Positions 7,836 through 14,104 of a stretch of 64,000 bases of DNA are shown piece after piece. Made by a program: the position numbers and the translations under genes. The notes beneath the pieces are model-generated. The model made no database searches. It saw only the letters and a list, made by a program, of their open reading frames with translations, and was not told the DNA's origin. This stretch comes from Mesobacillus subterraneus (lineage in GTDB: Bacteria; Bacillota; Bacilli; Bacillales; Cytobacillaceae). Position 1 is the first letter of the stretch; each line of letters starts with the position of its first letter. Location of the stretch: positions 186,001-250,000 of the forward strand of contig NZ_JAMBOF010000002.1 of the NCBI RefSeq assembly GCF_023715485.1, given 5' to 3'.

Positions 7836-8003
7836 ATGAATAATCCAGACTTTGATTCAAAACTTTTATTTCATAAGATTCAGCTTTTACGAAATAAAAT
7901 GATTTACCTCGGTAATTCAAAAGGATTAACAGATCCTGAAACATTAAAATGCAGTAAAAAGTTAGATCAATTGATTTTAAAATTTCTTCAAAGACAAAAA
8001 TAA
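7836..8003 (+). CDS. Spo0E-like aspartyl-phosphate phosphatase
   Basis: 55 aa. The protein has the two-helix plan of Spo0E/YnzD-type phosphatases, with a first helix (LLFHKIQLLRNKM), a GLTDPETLK link and the second-helix signature CSKKLDQLI, matching the family S-x-x-L-D-x-L-I motif. Family members remove phosphate from Spo0A~P and delay sporulation. The ATG at 7836 has AGGAG 15 bases upstream, which is rather far, and no better start exists. It is read rightward between leftward early operons, as a lysogenic-conversion gene might be. Confidence 0.7.
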   Translation: MNNPDFDSKLLFHKIQLLRNKMIYLGNSKGLTDPETLKCSKKLDQLILKFLQRQK

Positions 8004-8056
8004 AATTTTGAAATCACTTAAAACGGGCATTCTACATATAAAGACATATTAATTCG

Positions 8057-8120
8057 TCCCCCTAGAACGGATTAATGGATCTTAGGGGCAAGGTTCACAC
8101 ACTCGCAGAGGCCTTGCCCT
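8057..8120. repeat. Two adjacent inverted repeats upstream of the 42-aa peptide
   Basis: An AT-rich stem (ATTAATTCGT / ACGGATTAAT) is followed by a GC-rich perfect 8-bp stem GGGCAAGG / CCTTGCCC ending 20 bases before the ATG at 8140. Neither has a T-run on the plus strand. They may form a structured 5' leader that limits translation, or a non-coding RNA. Confidence 0.45.
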
Positions 8121-8139
8121 ATTCCATTGAGTTGGGCTT

Positions 8140-8268
8140 ATGTTTAACTGGATGTACGATCATATTATTAATACTGTATGGTTTGTAATGAGTATTATAT
8201 TTGCTACTCTATTTTCTGGTATTGCTGTTTTTGTACTAGTGTCTTTAAAAGAAAAGAAGAAACCATAA
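8140..8268 (+). CDS. 42-aa membrane peptide with basic tail, type I toxin-like
   Basis: 42 residues: a short polar start, one long hydrophobic helix (about 13-36) and the tail KEKKKP. This plan matches small membrane toxins such as BsrG and TxpA of B. subtilis, and also small holin-like peptides; sequence identity to them is not evident. The ribosome site is poor and the upstream region is folded (8057-8120), consistent with tightly limited translation. It follows the Spo0E-like gene on the same strand. An antitoxin RNA was not identified. Confidence 0.5.
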   Translation: MFNWMYDHIINTVWFVMSIIFATLFSGIAVFVLVSLKEKKKP

Positions 8269-8353
8269 CATCAATTAAGTGTTTCATCGAAATGTTCATT
8301 AACCCCAATGACCATTTGGTTGATTTTCATATGCTGCAGAAGGAAATTCCCCA

Positions 8354-8425
8354 CTACTTGAAAATATGGATTTTATTTTTGTTGCATGTCATTTCAGCTT
8401 TTAATTTTGACTTAACCTTTTCCAT
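8354..8425 (-). CDS. Possible 23-aa peptide with strong ribosome site
   Basis: A frame of 23 codons rich in Lys. It is listed only because GAGGAGGGGG, an unusually strong ribosome site, lies 7 bases before its ATG, with a perfect hairpin (8455-8481) further upstream. It may be a leader peptide or a small toxin/antitoxin part, or the site may be chance. Confidence 0.3.
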   Translation of the reverse strand: MEKVKSKLKAEMTCNKNKIHIFK

Positions 8426-8454
8426 CACACTACCCCCTCCTCTTTTAGATTTAT

Positions 8455-8481
8455 GTACCAAAGGAGTTATTCCTTTGGTAC
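8455..8481. repeat. Perfect 11-bp hairpin
   Basis: GTACCAAAGGA-GTTAT-TCCTTTGGTAC, without a T-run on either side. It contains AAAGGA and could hide a ribosome site or serve as an operator. Confidence 0.5.
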
Positions 8482-8526
8482 GGTTTATTAATCTATTATG
8501 GGGGTATAAATCATTTGGTTGATTTT

Positions 8527-8736
8527 TTAGCAGAGTACACTTTCCTCAAATCTAACTCTTTTAGATTTACCGCTTGTTGTTTCAACAATGGTTAGACCGT
8601 GTAAGACCGCCTCACATTTGAAGGCCTTTCCTTTGTTGCCATCAAGAACAAGGACAATCACCTTTCCTGGTTCTATATGTTGATTGATGGACATATCTTG
8701 ATTATTGATTTCTATTTCTGTTAATCTTTTTTGCAT
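8527..8736 (-). CDS. Small phage protein, possibly XtrA/YqaO-like
   Basis: 69 aa. The core, strands KVIVLVLDG then HGLTIVETTSGKSKRVRFEES, resembles the XtrA/YqaO small proteins of PBSX-type and skin elements, with a DG turn and a GK-x-x-R motif near the end. The match is from memory of the pattern and is not certain. The ATG has AGGGG 8 bases upstream. It is the last gene of the leftward replication operon. Confidence 0.5.
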   Translation of the reverse strand: MQKRLTEIEINNQDMSINQHIEPGKVIVLVLDGNKGKAFKCEAVLHGLTIVETTSGKSKRVRFEESVLC

Positions 8737-8762
8737 TCTGACACCCCTGCCCTATGGTATAA

Positions 8763-9065
8763 TTAAGGTGTCGATATCTTTTGATTGCCAGACCGCCCGT
8801 CTGGCAGTTTTTTTATTTTCGGGAACTTTTCTTTCCACCGTTGCTCCCATTCTTCTAATGCTGCCTTATTACCAGAAAGACACTCTGTGTTTAACCGAAA
8901 CAGCGACATAGTTTGCAGTTTTCTATCTTCATTAGCGCTCCATTCTTTTTGATTTTTAAATAAATCATGCTGCCTTTCACAAGATCCAGTGCAAAAAAGA
9001 ACCTGCTGCGCTTGGACAGTATAAGTGGTGCCACAATTTGAACACTGACTGTATAATCCGGGCAT
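8763..9065 (-). CDS. Zinc-ribbon-like small protein, 100 aa
   Basis: The start is taken at 9065, where GGAG sits close upstream and the gene follows the previous stop by 4 bases; an earlier ATG at 9107 has no ribosome site. Two Cys pairs near the N-terminus (CSNC and CTGSC) suggest one bound zinc. The rest is charged and helical. Unknown function; part of the early operon. Confidence 0.5.
   Translation of the reverse strand: MPGLYSQCSNCGTTYTVQAQQVLFCTGSCERQHDLFKNQKEWSANEDRKLQTMSLFRLNTECLSGNKAALEEWEQRWKEKFPKIKKLPDGRSGNQKISTP
8788..8818 (+). terminator. Rightward terminator-like hairpin inside the 3' end of a leftward gene
   Basis: GCCAGAC/GTCTGGC stem followed by AGTTTTTTT on the plus strand. 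A TATAAT sits 26-31 bases upstream (8757-8762), so a very short rightward RNA is conceivable. Confidence 0.4.
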
Positions 9066-9069
9066 ACTC

Positions 9070-9231
9070 CTACTCCCCTTTTCTGACAATCTCTCCTTCA
9101 CCGACATCCCGTAATAAAGCGTCTTGGCAGCATACCGGACATTGAATCAGATGCTGTTCTTCAAAGGCTTGCTCGACTGAAAAAGTGACAACACATCCAC
9201 CACATTCGTAAATGTGAACTAAAGTAATCAT
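9070..9231 (-). CDS. Four-cysteine zinc-ribbon peptide, 53 aa
   Basis: 53 aa from the ATG at 9231, which has GAGGAG upstream; this site overlaps the stop of the FbpA-like gene. Cys pairs CGGC and CPVC, 23 residues apart, form a likely zinc ribbon. Such mini-proteins are common in phage early operons. Function unknown. Confidence 0.5.
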   Translation of the reverse strand: MITLVHIYECGGCVVTFSVEQAFEEQHLIQCPVCCQDALLRDVGEGEIVRKGE

Positions 9232-9236
9232 GATGA

Positions 9237-9395
9237 CTAGACACTCCTCGTTTGCTTGCATCTATGGCTTATGTATAGACGCTCCAGTTCGGATAAAGGC
9301 AGTTGATTAAGGTTTTCTTTATTCACGCCAGATTTCCAAAGTTGATACTCAAGAAACATTCTCCTCTTTTGCACTGCTTCAAGTAGGACGCCCAT
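9237..9395 (-). CDS. FbpA-like (Fur-regulated basic protein) homologue
   Basis: 52 aa. The sequence follows the pattern of Bacillus FbpA: a basic helix (LLEAVQKRRMFLEYQL), a short turn (GVNKENL) and LPLSELERLY. FbpA is an RNA-chaperone-like partner of the sRNA FsrA in the iron-sparing response. ATG at 9395 with GAGGG upstream. It sits inside the replication operon just after the DnaD gene. No Fur box was seen nearby, so phage-type control is more likely than iron control. Confidence 0.6.
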   Translation of the reverse strand: MGVLLEAVQKRRMFLEYQLWKSGVNKENLNQLPLSELERLYISHRCKQTRSV

Positions 9396-9404
9396 CTAAA
9401 TCCC

Positions 9405-10430
9405 TCACTTTTTAAATTTTTTTAATTCTTGTTCCAGAGCCTTTTTCTCTTCTTCATAATCAAAGTCTTCTAGTTGTTCTGGTTCAGGTTGTTTGGCAGC
9501 TGATTGTTGCAGATGAGCTGCAAACCATTCAGGGGGTTGTTCCTTCCTCACAGGCTTCCTGCCACTATTTGACCTATCTCTTCGCCTTGACATTTGATCC
9601 CTGAATGCCTTTTGAAGAGCCTTGGCATCCTCCACTGTTTTAACCTTCTTTTCGGCCCATGACCTTAGGATGCTTTCAACATAGTTCCATTTTTTAGATC
9701 CGTTCTCGACAGCAAGCTTTAAGGCTTCCAAAACAACATCATCTGAAAGGTCATCACACCAGTTTGCTATTTTTTGAGACATATAGCCTCCAATCATGCC
9801 AAAGCCATTTTCCTCAAAAAAGCGAAACGGATTTTCCTTTGGCTCTTGTGCAGGTTCTTCTTCTTCTTCTTCTTCTTCTTCTTCTTCAACTTCTTTTAAA
9901 ATCTCTGAAGTACTCTCTGAAGTAATCTCTGGTATAGGTCTGTTCAAATTGAACACATGGTCTGTCCATTTTGAACAGATGGTTTGCTCATTTTGAACAG
10001 ATGCGTCATTATGCATTTCTCCATTTTGAACAAAAGCGTCACCTTGCGAATCTTCATCTTCAACAACCGCGTCGTTATGCATTTGTTCATTTTGAACAGA
10101 TGGTTTGCTCAACCCCTCCAATTTTTTGTAGTTAATTGTGAACCATTTGGTCCTATCAAACTTCTTTTTGTTGAAATTCCCACTAATCAATAATCCGATA
10201 CTTTCCAATTTAGAAATGGTTCTCCTGATCGTGCTTATGGACCAGAAAGGAAACTGCTCTTGCCAATCTTCTTGGGTGTTATAGACCCACTTCTTCTCTT
10301 CATAGCTATGCTTGCTTTCTTGTAGCCAATAATTCAGTTGCTGCAAGAATATAGCTTCATTCAGTCCTACTTTTTCTGCAAGAGAAGGCAGCACAATGAT
10401 GGGTTTGTCATCCAATAAAAGTTTGCTCAA
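9405..10430 (-). CDS. DnaD-type phage replication protein
   Basis: 341 aa from a TTG at 10430 that overlaps the stop of the upstream gene and has GAGGAGGAGG 5 bases before it. Residues 1-110 form a winged-helix initiator domain (LPSLAEKVGLNEAIFLQQLNYWL ... WSISTIRRTISKLESIGL in shorter pieces). A repeat-rich linker (about 115-180) follows, then an eleven-step Glu tract, then a DnaB/DnaD domain (about 205-265, IGGYMSQKIANWCDDLSDD ... YVESILRSW). These proteins bind the phage origin and load the replicative helicase. The linker DNA carries five iteron-like repeats (9947-10098), suggesting that the origin lies within the gene. Confidence 0.88.
   Translation of the reverse strand: MSKLLLDDKPIIVLPSLAEKVGLNEAIFLQQLNYWLQESKHSYEEKKWVYNTQEDWQEQFPFWSISTIRRTISKLESIGLLISGNFNKKKFDRTKWFTINYKKLEGLSKPSVQNEQMHNDAVVEDEDSQGDAFVQNGEMHNDASVQNEQTICSKWTDHVFNLNRPIPEITSESTSEILKEVEEEEEEEEEEEPAQEPKENPFRFFEENGFGMIGGYMSQKIANWCDDLSDDVVLEALKLAVENGSKKWNYVESILRSWAEKKVKTVEDAKALQKAFRDQMSRRRDRSNSGRKPVRKEQPPEWFAAHLQQSAAKQPEPEQLEDFDYEEEKKALEQELKKFKK
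9855..9887. repeat. Trinucleotide tract (TTC)11
   Basis: Eleven TTC units in a row, coding for a run of Glu in the replication protein. Such tracts change length by slippage and keep the reading frame. Confidence 0.9.
9947..10098. repeat. Five iterons in the replication gene, candidate origin
   Basis: TTTTGAACA occurs at 9969, 9991, 10024 and 10090, with a variant AATTGAACA at 9947. Most copies are preceded by CCA or TCA and followed by GATG. They fall in the linker between the DNA-binding and helicase-loader domains, where phage origins are often found. Confidence 0.6.
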
Positions 10431-10633
10431 GCCTTCCTCCTCCTCTTTTTTGTTTTGGTTTCTACTAAAACTGAACATACGGCGAAGTCATTTCTGACAT
10501 GTTCCAACCGATAATCTGGATAATGAGTTAAATAATTCCGTACTACGGCTAAAAAATTTTGCTCCGATAAATCTGATTGCTGATCTAACAGCCATCTGGG
10601 GAGCAATACCTTGGTTGTCTTTGAAGTTAACAA
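10427..10633 (-). CDS. Hypothetical early protein, 68 aa
   Basis: Starts at TTG 10633, 4 bases after the stop of the preceding small gene, with GAGG 9 bases upstream. It ends in a basic tail (KTKKRRRKA). Its stop overlaps the start of the replication gene, so the two are translationally coupled. No family recognised. Confidence 0.5.
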   Translation of the reverse strand: MLTSKTTKVLLPRWLLDQQSDLSEQNFLAVVRNYLTHYPDYRLEHVRNDFAVCSVLVETKTKKRRRKA

Positions 10634-10637
10634 GGCG

Positions 10638-10808
10638 TCATGCCTCTATGAAAATATGAATTTGATTACTTTTGTTTACAGGCAGCTGTTCTATTTCTTC
10701 CTCAGCCTGATACATACAATCCGAAACACTTTCAGCATCAATGAAAGCCTTATGAACAGTTTGGAAGCAGTTGTTTATCTTGATTGCGAAATCAACTTCA
10801 AATAGCAT
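10638..10808 (-). CDS. Hypothetical early protein, 56 aa
   Basis: 56 codons from an ATG at 10808 with a strong AAGGAGGAC site. The protein is acidic, with two Cys and an alternating strand/helix pattern. It is tightly placed between the zinc/Myb-like gene and the 68-aa gene, which supports it as a true member of the operon. Unknown function. Confidence 0.55.
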   Translation of the reverse strand: MLFEVDFAIKINNCFQTVHKAFIDAESVSDCMYQAEEEIEQLPVNKSNQIHIFIEA

Positions 10809-10833
10809 AAGTTGTCCTCCTTCTGAATAAAAT

Positions 10834-11211
10834 TTAACGTGCTGCTTCTTTTTTCTGTTTCCTAATGAGCGTGTTATATCTGTGCTTCACAGCAACTGAG
10901 GTACGGTCGAATTTTTTTGAAAGGTGCTCACATGAAACAAGATGAAAGTGATTCAGCAGATAAAAGTCTTCTTCAAAAGTCCAGGGTTTTCTGGTATACC
11001 CCTCAAGCACTAATGATTCGTTAAACATTGAAGGCTGCTTTTCAGTGTTTTGGAAAAGAACCCCAGACAAGGATCTCATTTTTGCGCCAACTGGACATTG
11101 AGTGTTGCAAATTCTGTTTTGGTTTTTGCCATTGAACTCACAACCTTTGCATTCAGTATCTAATAGATTGTGTATCTTTTGTCTTATCCTTCGCTTTTCA
11201 GTGCGATTCAT
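10834..11211 (-). CDS. Zinc-finger and Myb/SANT-like protein
   Basis: 125 aa from ATG 11211 (GAGGAGGGA upstream; longer frames lack a site). The first half has a cluster of four Cys (CKGC, CNTQC) typical of a small zinc-binding domain. The second half (KPWTFEEDFYLLNHF ... SVAVKHRYNTLIRK) is a Myb/SANT-type helix-turn-helix. The order fits DNA-binding regulators found in Bacillus phages. It heads the run of genes leading to the replication protein. Confidence 0.65.
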   Translation of the reverse strand: MNRTEKRRIRQKIHNLLDTECKGCEFNGKNQNRICNTQCPVGAKMRSLSGVLFQNTEKQPSMFNESLVLEGYTRKPWTFEEDFYLLNHFHLVSCEHLSKKFDRTSVAVKHRYNTLIRKQKKEAAR

Positions 11212-11240
11212 ATCTTCCCTCCTCTCTTTTTCAACGCGCA

Positions 11241-11335
11241 CCGTAATGACCAGGAGATTTGTAAAGGGGGAACATCTAAAGGGGTCAGTTAGATGCACTC
11301 CTGGCCATTACGGCAAGAATTGAAGATTCTTGCCG
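11241..11335. repeat. Nested and overlapping inverted repeats
   Basis: An outer 16-base arm pair (11241-11256 with 11298-11313, one mismatch) encloses an inner CATCTAA/TTAGATG hairpin. A second perfect 10-bp hairpin (11311-11320 with 11326-11335, loop TGAAG) shares its first three bases with the outer arm, so both cannot form fully at once. The block lies between two leftward early gene groups. It might be an RNA switch, a processing site or an origin element. Confidence 0.6.
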
Positions 11336-11384
11336 TAGAAAGGTTTATAGTGATATAGTGGATGTGGATTTCTTGAACATATAT

Positions 11385-11789
11385 TCAAGCAGTGAGTGTA
11401 GGAGCACTTGCTGCTTGCTTTTTTATGTGGACCTTTGGACCGTTTGTCTGCTGGAACCAGATACGAATCTGCTCAATCTCCATAGCAAGCATTCTATAAT
11501 GGTGTGAATCTGCGATTTTACCCGCGTTACTCAATTTTTTTGCGTAGGAATTAAGAGACTGTGAGATGTAGATCATCTCCATGCCATCGAGCTCCACTGT
11601 CCTGTTCATCCCTTCGACTTTTATAAAGACGACATCAAACAGTTTCTGCCCCATTCCGGACAATGATTTACGGTGGTTCCTCATAGAGTTTTTCAACATT
11701 TCTCTTTGGACGGTCAATAAATATAATCTTTGTTTTATCGATTTCCACCTCTTAGATTTATTTTCAATTCCTTCAATACCAGGCCCCAT
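11385..11789 (-). CDS. Hypothetical early protein, 134 aa
   Basis: A basic helical protein. The start is uncertain: the ATG at 11789 gives a 17-base overlap with the previous gene, while the frame stays open to 11861. No strong ribosome site is visible at either. No domain recognised. It lies in the early operon upstream of the nested repeat. Confidence 0.5.
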   Translation of the reverse strand: MGPGIEGIENKSKRWKSIKQRLYLLTVQREMLKNSMRNHRKSLSGMGQKLFDVVFIKVEGMNRTVELDGMEMIYISQSLNSYAKKLSNAGKIADSHHYRMLAMEIEQIRIWFQQTNGPKVHIKKQAASAPTLTA

Positions 11790-12255
11790 CCGTACTGTAA
11801 TGCCACCATTCGTCCACAAAATGAACATGCAGACATTTCTCTTCTTCGACCCATTCCACATTAGTGGCAGCAGCTAGTAAGTATTTGCGATTGTTTTTAT
11901 CTTCTGGACTCATTGACTTCCTGTGTTCCCTATATGTGTCCACTAATAATTTGGCCTGCTCTTCGGTCAGTCCAAAGTGAACCATGTATCGACCAACTCT
12001 CCTGTTCACTTGAAAAGGAATTCCTTCAATCATGTTTGCCAGATAGTCTCGTACAGGCCGGAGAGCATCGATACGAACATTTAAGTCAACTATTTTTCTT
12101 CGCAAATATATAGCCGTTTCCGACTCGAAATCTTTACTGTCATAAAACTCACGCATCATTCCATGCAGCCATTCATGTTTTGTATATAAAAGGTTTAATT
12201 CTTCCCTGACACTTTCAAGGACATCCTTTAAATCCAAATCTTCAAAATCAATCAC
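11773..12255 (-). CDS. Hypothetical early protein, 160 aa
   Basis: 160 aa. An acidic N-terminal helix is followed by a long helical region and a C-terminal segment (about 125-160) rich in Trp, His and Tyr (VEWVEEEKCLHVHF). The ATG at 12255 has a GGAGGG site 6-7 bases upstream, 16 bases after the stop of the HTH gene. No family recognised. Confidence 0.6.
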   Translation of the reverse strand: MIDFEDLDLKDVLESVREELNLLYTKHEWLHGMMREFYDSKDFESETAIYLRRKIVDLNVRIDALRPVRDYLANMIEGIPFQVNRRVGRYMVHFGLTEEQAKLLVDTYREHRKSMSPEDKNNRKYLLAAATNVEWVEEEKCLHVHFVDEWWHYSTDGAWY

Positions 12256-12271
12256 TTGTTATCCCTCCAAT

Positions 12272-12784
12272 CTATTTATTTAATTTTCTGACCTTCAAGC
12301 TAAGCTTCCAGGCCTTAAAAACATCCTTCATTGAGAATCCGTATTCGCGGCAAAGCACCCCGACCAGGTTGATTATGCTTGCAGCTGCATCCAGTAACTC
12401 TCCTAGAACCCGCTTCATGTCTTCTCTTTCAGCATCTGTTCTTGTATGTATTGGCTTCGCCCAGGAAACCATGTCTAGTTGTTGAAGTGCTTCAACCGTC
12501 TCGGTCTTGACTAGGAACACCATGCTTGCAGGATGCTGATCCACATAATCTCCATTGAAATATGGAATGGCTACTTCTCCGGCGGCATCCTGCCAGGTGT
12601 TAAAATAAAATTCCACATCATCCAGTGCTTCCGCGATCGGACGGCGCATATCATTGGGCACCCTCCTGGATCCTGTCTCATACTTTGCTAAGCTCTCCCG
12701 CGATATTGGAAGGTCCAATGATAGTTCTTCTTGTGAGTACCCCTGTCTTTTTCTCGCATTGGCCAGCTTCTCCCCAATGGCCAT
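12272..12784 (-). CDS. XRE-type HTH protein with C-terminal domain
   Basis: 170 aa. Residues about 4-58 are a Cro/CI-type helix-turn-helix (GEKLANARKRQGYSQEEL ... SRESLAKYETGSRRVP). The remainder is a helical domain with no known motif. The ATG has GGGAGGAAG upstream. It is read leftward from the early promoter, so it is likely an early regulator rather than the lysogeny repressor. Confidence 0.75.
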   Translation of the reverse strand: MAIGEKLANARKRQGYSQEELSLDLPISRESLAKYETGSRRVPNDMRRPIAEALDDVEFYFNTWQDAAGEVAIPYFNGDYVDQHPASMVFLVKTETVEALQQLDMVSWAKPIHTRTDAEREDMKRVLGELLDAAASIINLVGVLCREYGFSMKDVFKAWKLSLKVRKLNK

Positions 12785-12844
12785 AATCTCTTCCTCCCTT
12801 TGTACCTAACACTTACTAGGAATGTGACTTTTTAAGCTGATAAG

Positions 12845-13123
12845 CTATTTAATATAAGTGGTTGGTTGCTCTTTTAACCATGTGACTAGGAATTGTTCTG
12901 TTTCTTTAGCAGGAAACACCCACTTTCGCCCTACTCGAAACTTTGGAAATCGCTGATCGAAGAAGAATTGTTCCTTAACAAATGGCTCGCTCATGCAGGT
13001 TTGCCGGCAAAGTTCTTTCATATCCCAAAAAACCGTACGGTTCTGAATTTCATCCAAGTGCTTACGGAGTTCTTCATGGAATTTTTGTTCAATATCATCC
13101 TGATCGATATGAACACTTAGCAA
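12845..13123 (-). CDS. DUF771 family early phage protein
   Basis: 92 aa from a TTG at 13123; a GTG at 13132 is possible but AGGGGG would then touch the start. The pattern DMKELCRQTCMSEPFVKEQFFFD ... FPKFRVGRKWVFPAKET in shorter pieces fits DUF771, small proteins encoded near the repressor of Bacillus and Lactobacillus phages. The domain resembles excisionase/MerR-type winged helices. It may act in excision or early control. Confidence 0.7.
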   Translation of the reverse strand: MLSVHIDQDDIEQKFHEELRKHLDEIQNRTVFWDMKELCRQTCMSEPFVKEQFFFDQRFPKFRVGRKWVFPAKETEQFLVTWLKEQPTTYIK

Positions 13124-13135
13124 AGTTGACACCCC

Positions 13136-13285
13136 CTAATTGATTTTGATGACTTGTTCCAGGTACTTTCCCCGAGTTCCAGCTGAACATCTATGATGAT
13201 TGTCGGGGTATCTGCATAGGATGTTTTTCTCTGATAGAAGTGAGATAATTTCATTGACGATGTGTTCTTTTTGTTTTGGACTCAT
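13136..13285 (-). CDS. Hypothetical early peptide, 49 aa
   Basis: 49 codons from ATG 13285 with GGAGG 6 bases upstream, filling the space between the Cro-like and DUF771 genes. The protein has two Cys and a His/Arg-rich middle. Position and ribosome site make it credible; function unknown. Confidence 0.55.
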   Translation of the reverse strand: MSPKQKEHIVNEIISLLSEKNILCRYPDNHHRCSAGTRGKYLEQVIKIN

Positions 13286-13302
13286 GTCTAGCCTCCACTA
13301 GC

Positions 13303-13521
13303 CTAGCTGCTTTTAGGTAACGATTTGTTGCCTTTATCTTCAAAAAAAAGTGTCCAATCGATTTCTAGAACTTGGGAGACTTTTTTAGCTGTTGATACAC
13401 TAGGTGTTCTATCGCCATTTTCAATCATGCCATAATACTGGCGTTTAATCTTAGCTTTATCAGCTACTTCTTGTTGGGTCAACTCAAGTTCTTTTCTTGC
13501 ATTTGATAACCATGCTCTCAA
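13303..13521 (-). CDS. Cro-type HTH regulator
   Basis: 72 aa from a TTG at 13521 with AGGAGGTG 5 bases upstream; longer frames would run through the operators. Nearly the whole protein is an HTH (LELTQQEVADKAKIKRQYYG MIENGDRTPS in two parts). It is the first gene of the leftward transcript and faces the CI-like gene, the classic Cro position. Confidence 0.8.
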   Translation of the reverse strand: MRAWLSNARKELELTQQEVADKAKIKRQYYGMIENGDRTPSVSTAKKVSQVLEIDWTLFFEDKGNKSLPKSS

Positions 13522-13537
13522 AGTAACACCTCCTAAA

Positions 13538-13641
13538 GAAACATTTCGTTGCTTTATATTCATAATTATACGCAACATTTTGTTTCTGTCAATAATAAAA
13601 GCAACATTTTGTTTACTCACATTTACGCAACTATATGTTGC
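13538..13641. promoter_or_regulatory. Four operator copies of the CI/Cro switch
   Basis: A GCAAC-ATTTT-GTTNC-type motif occurs four times: 13538-13552 (inverted), 13571-13586, 13601-13614 and 13627-13641 (GCAACTATATGTTGC, the most symmetric). Centres are about 26-33 bases apart. Two of the copies lie exactly in the spacers of the two divergent promoters. Confidence 0.8.
13565..13592 (-). promoter_or_regulatory. Leftward early promoter
   Basis: TTGACA (13592-13587) and TATAAT (13570-13565), both consensus, 16 bases apart, with an operator filling the spacer. It should drive the Cro-like gene and the early operon. Confidence 0.8.
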
Positions 13642-13649
13642 TGTATAAT
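13622..13649 (+). promoter_or_regulatory. Rightward repressor promoter
   Basis: TTTACG, 16 bases, TATAAT, with an operator (13627-13641) in the spacer. It lies 30 bases before the CI-like gene, so that gene probably controls itself. Confidence 0.7.
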
Positions 13650-13679
13650 TAAGGTATATACAAATTAAGGGGTATTATT

Positions 13680-14024
13680 ATGCTGGCTGATAGATTAAAG
13701 AAATTAAGACTCAGTAGGAAGAAAAAACAAGAAGATATAGCGAAGTTTTTAGGAATTACCCGTCAAGCGTACGGTCATTACGAAAACGGGAATCGCCAAC
13801 CTGATTACGACTCTCTAAAAAAACTTTCTGATTTCTATGAAGTTACAATTGACTTCTTATTAACTGGAGAAGACCAGCAAGGCTCTAGTGATGAAATGTG
13901 GAAGGAAATCTTGGATCCACAAAAGCAAATGTTCTTTAAAGATTTGATGGATGCTCCAGATGAAAAGATCGCTGAGTTAATTAGGTTCTGGGAATTTATT
14001 AAAGAGCGCGATAAAAAGAATTAG
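13680..14024 (+). CDS. CI-like lysogeny repressor
   Basis: 114 aa. Residues about 4-62 are an XRE helix-turn-helix (KQEDIAKFLGITRQAYGHYE NGNRQPDYDSL in parts). The C-terminal half is short and helical, without the Ser/Lys autoprotease of lambda CI. Repressors of this size, such as ImmR of ICEBs1, are inactivated by an ImmA-type protease, and one is encoded at 16383-16880. ATG with AAGGGG upstream. It maintains the element in its quiet state by binding the operators on its left. Confidence 0.85.
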   Translation: MLADRLKKLRLSRKKKQEDIAKFLGITRQAYGHYENGNRQPDYDSLKKLSDFYEVTIDFLLTGEDQQGSSDEMWKEILDPQKQMFFKDLMDAPDEKIAELIRFWEFIKERDKKN

Positions 14025-14044
14025 CACGCCTTGCGTGTTTTTCT
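14025..14044 (+). terminator. Terminator after the repressor gene
   Basis: A short stem CACGC-CTT-GCGTG is followed by TTTTT directly after the stop at 14024. Confidence 0.65.
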
Positions 14045-14104
14045 TTCGGGAACTAATGGGTTTATTGCCCATAAATACATAATTTTATAAAAGGGGTCCT
14101 AAAT

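Noticed and set aside
9796-9996. Rightward Ser-rich frame opposite the replication gene
   Set aside because: A shadow of the GAA/TTC tract.
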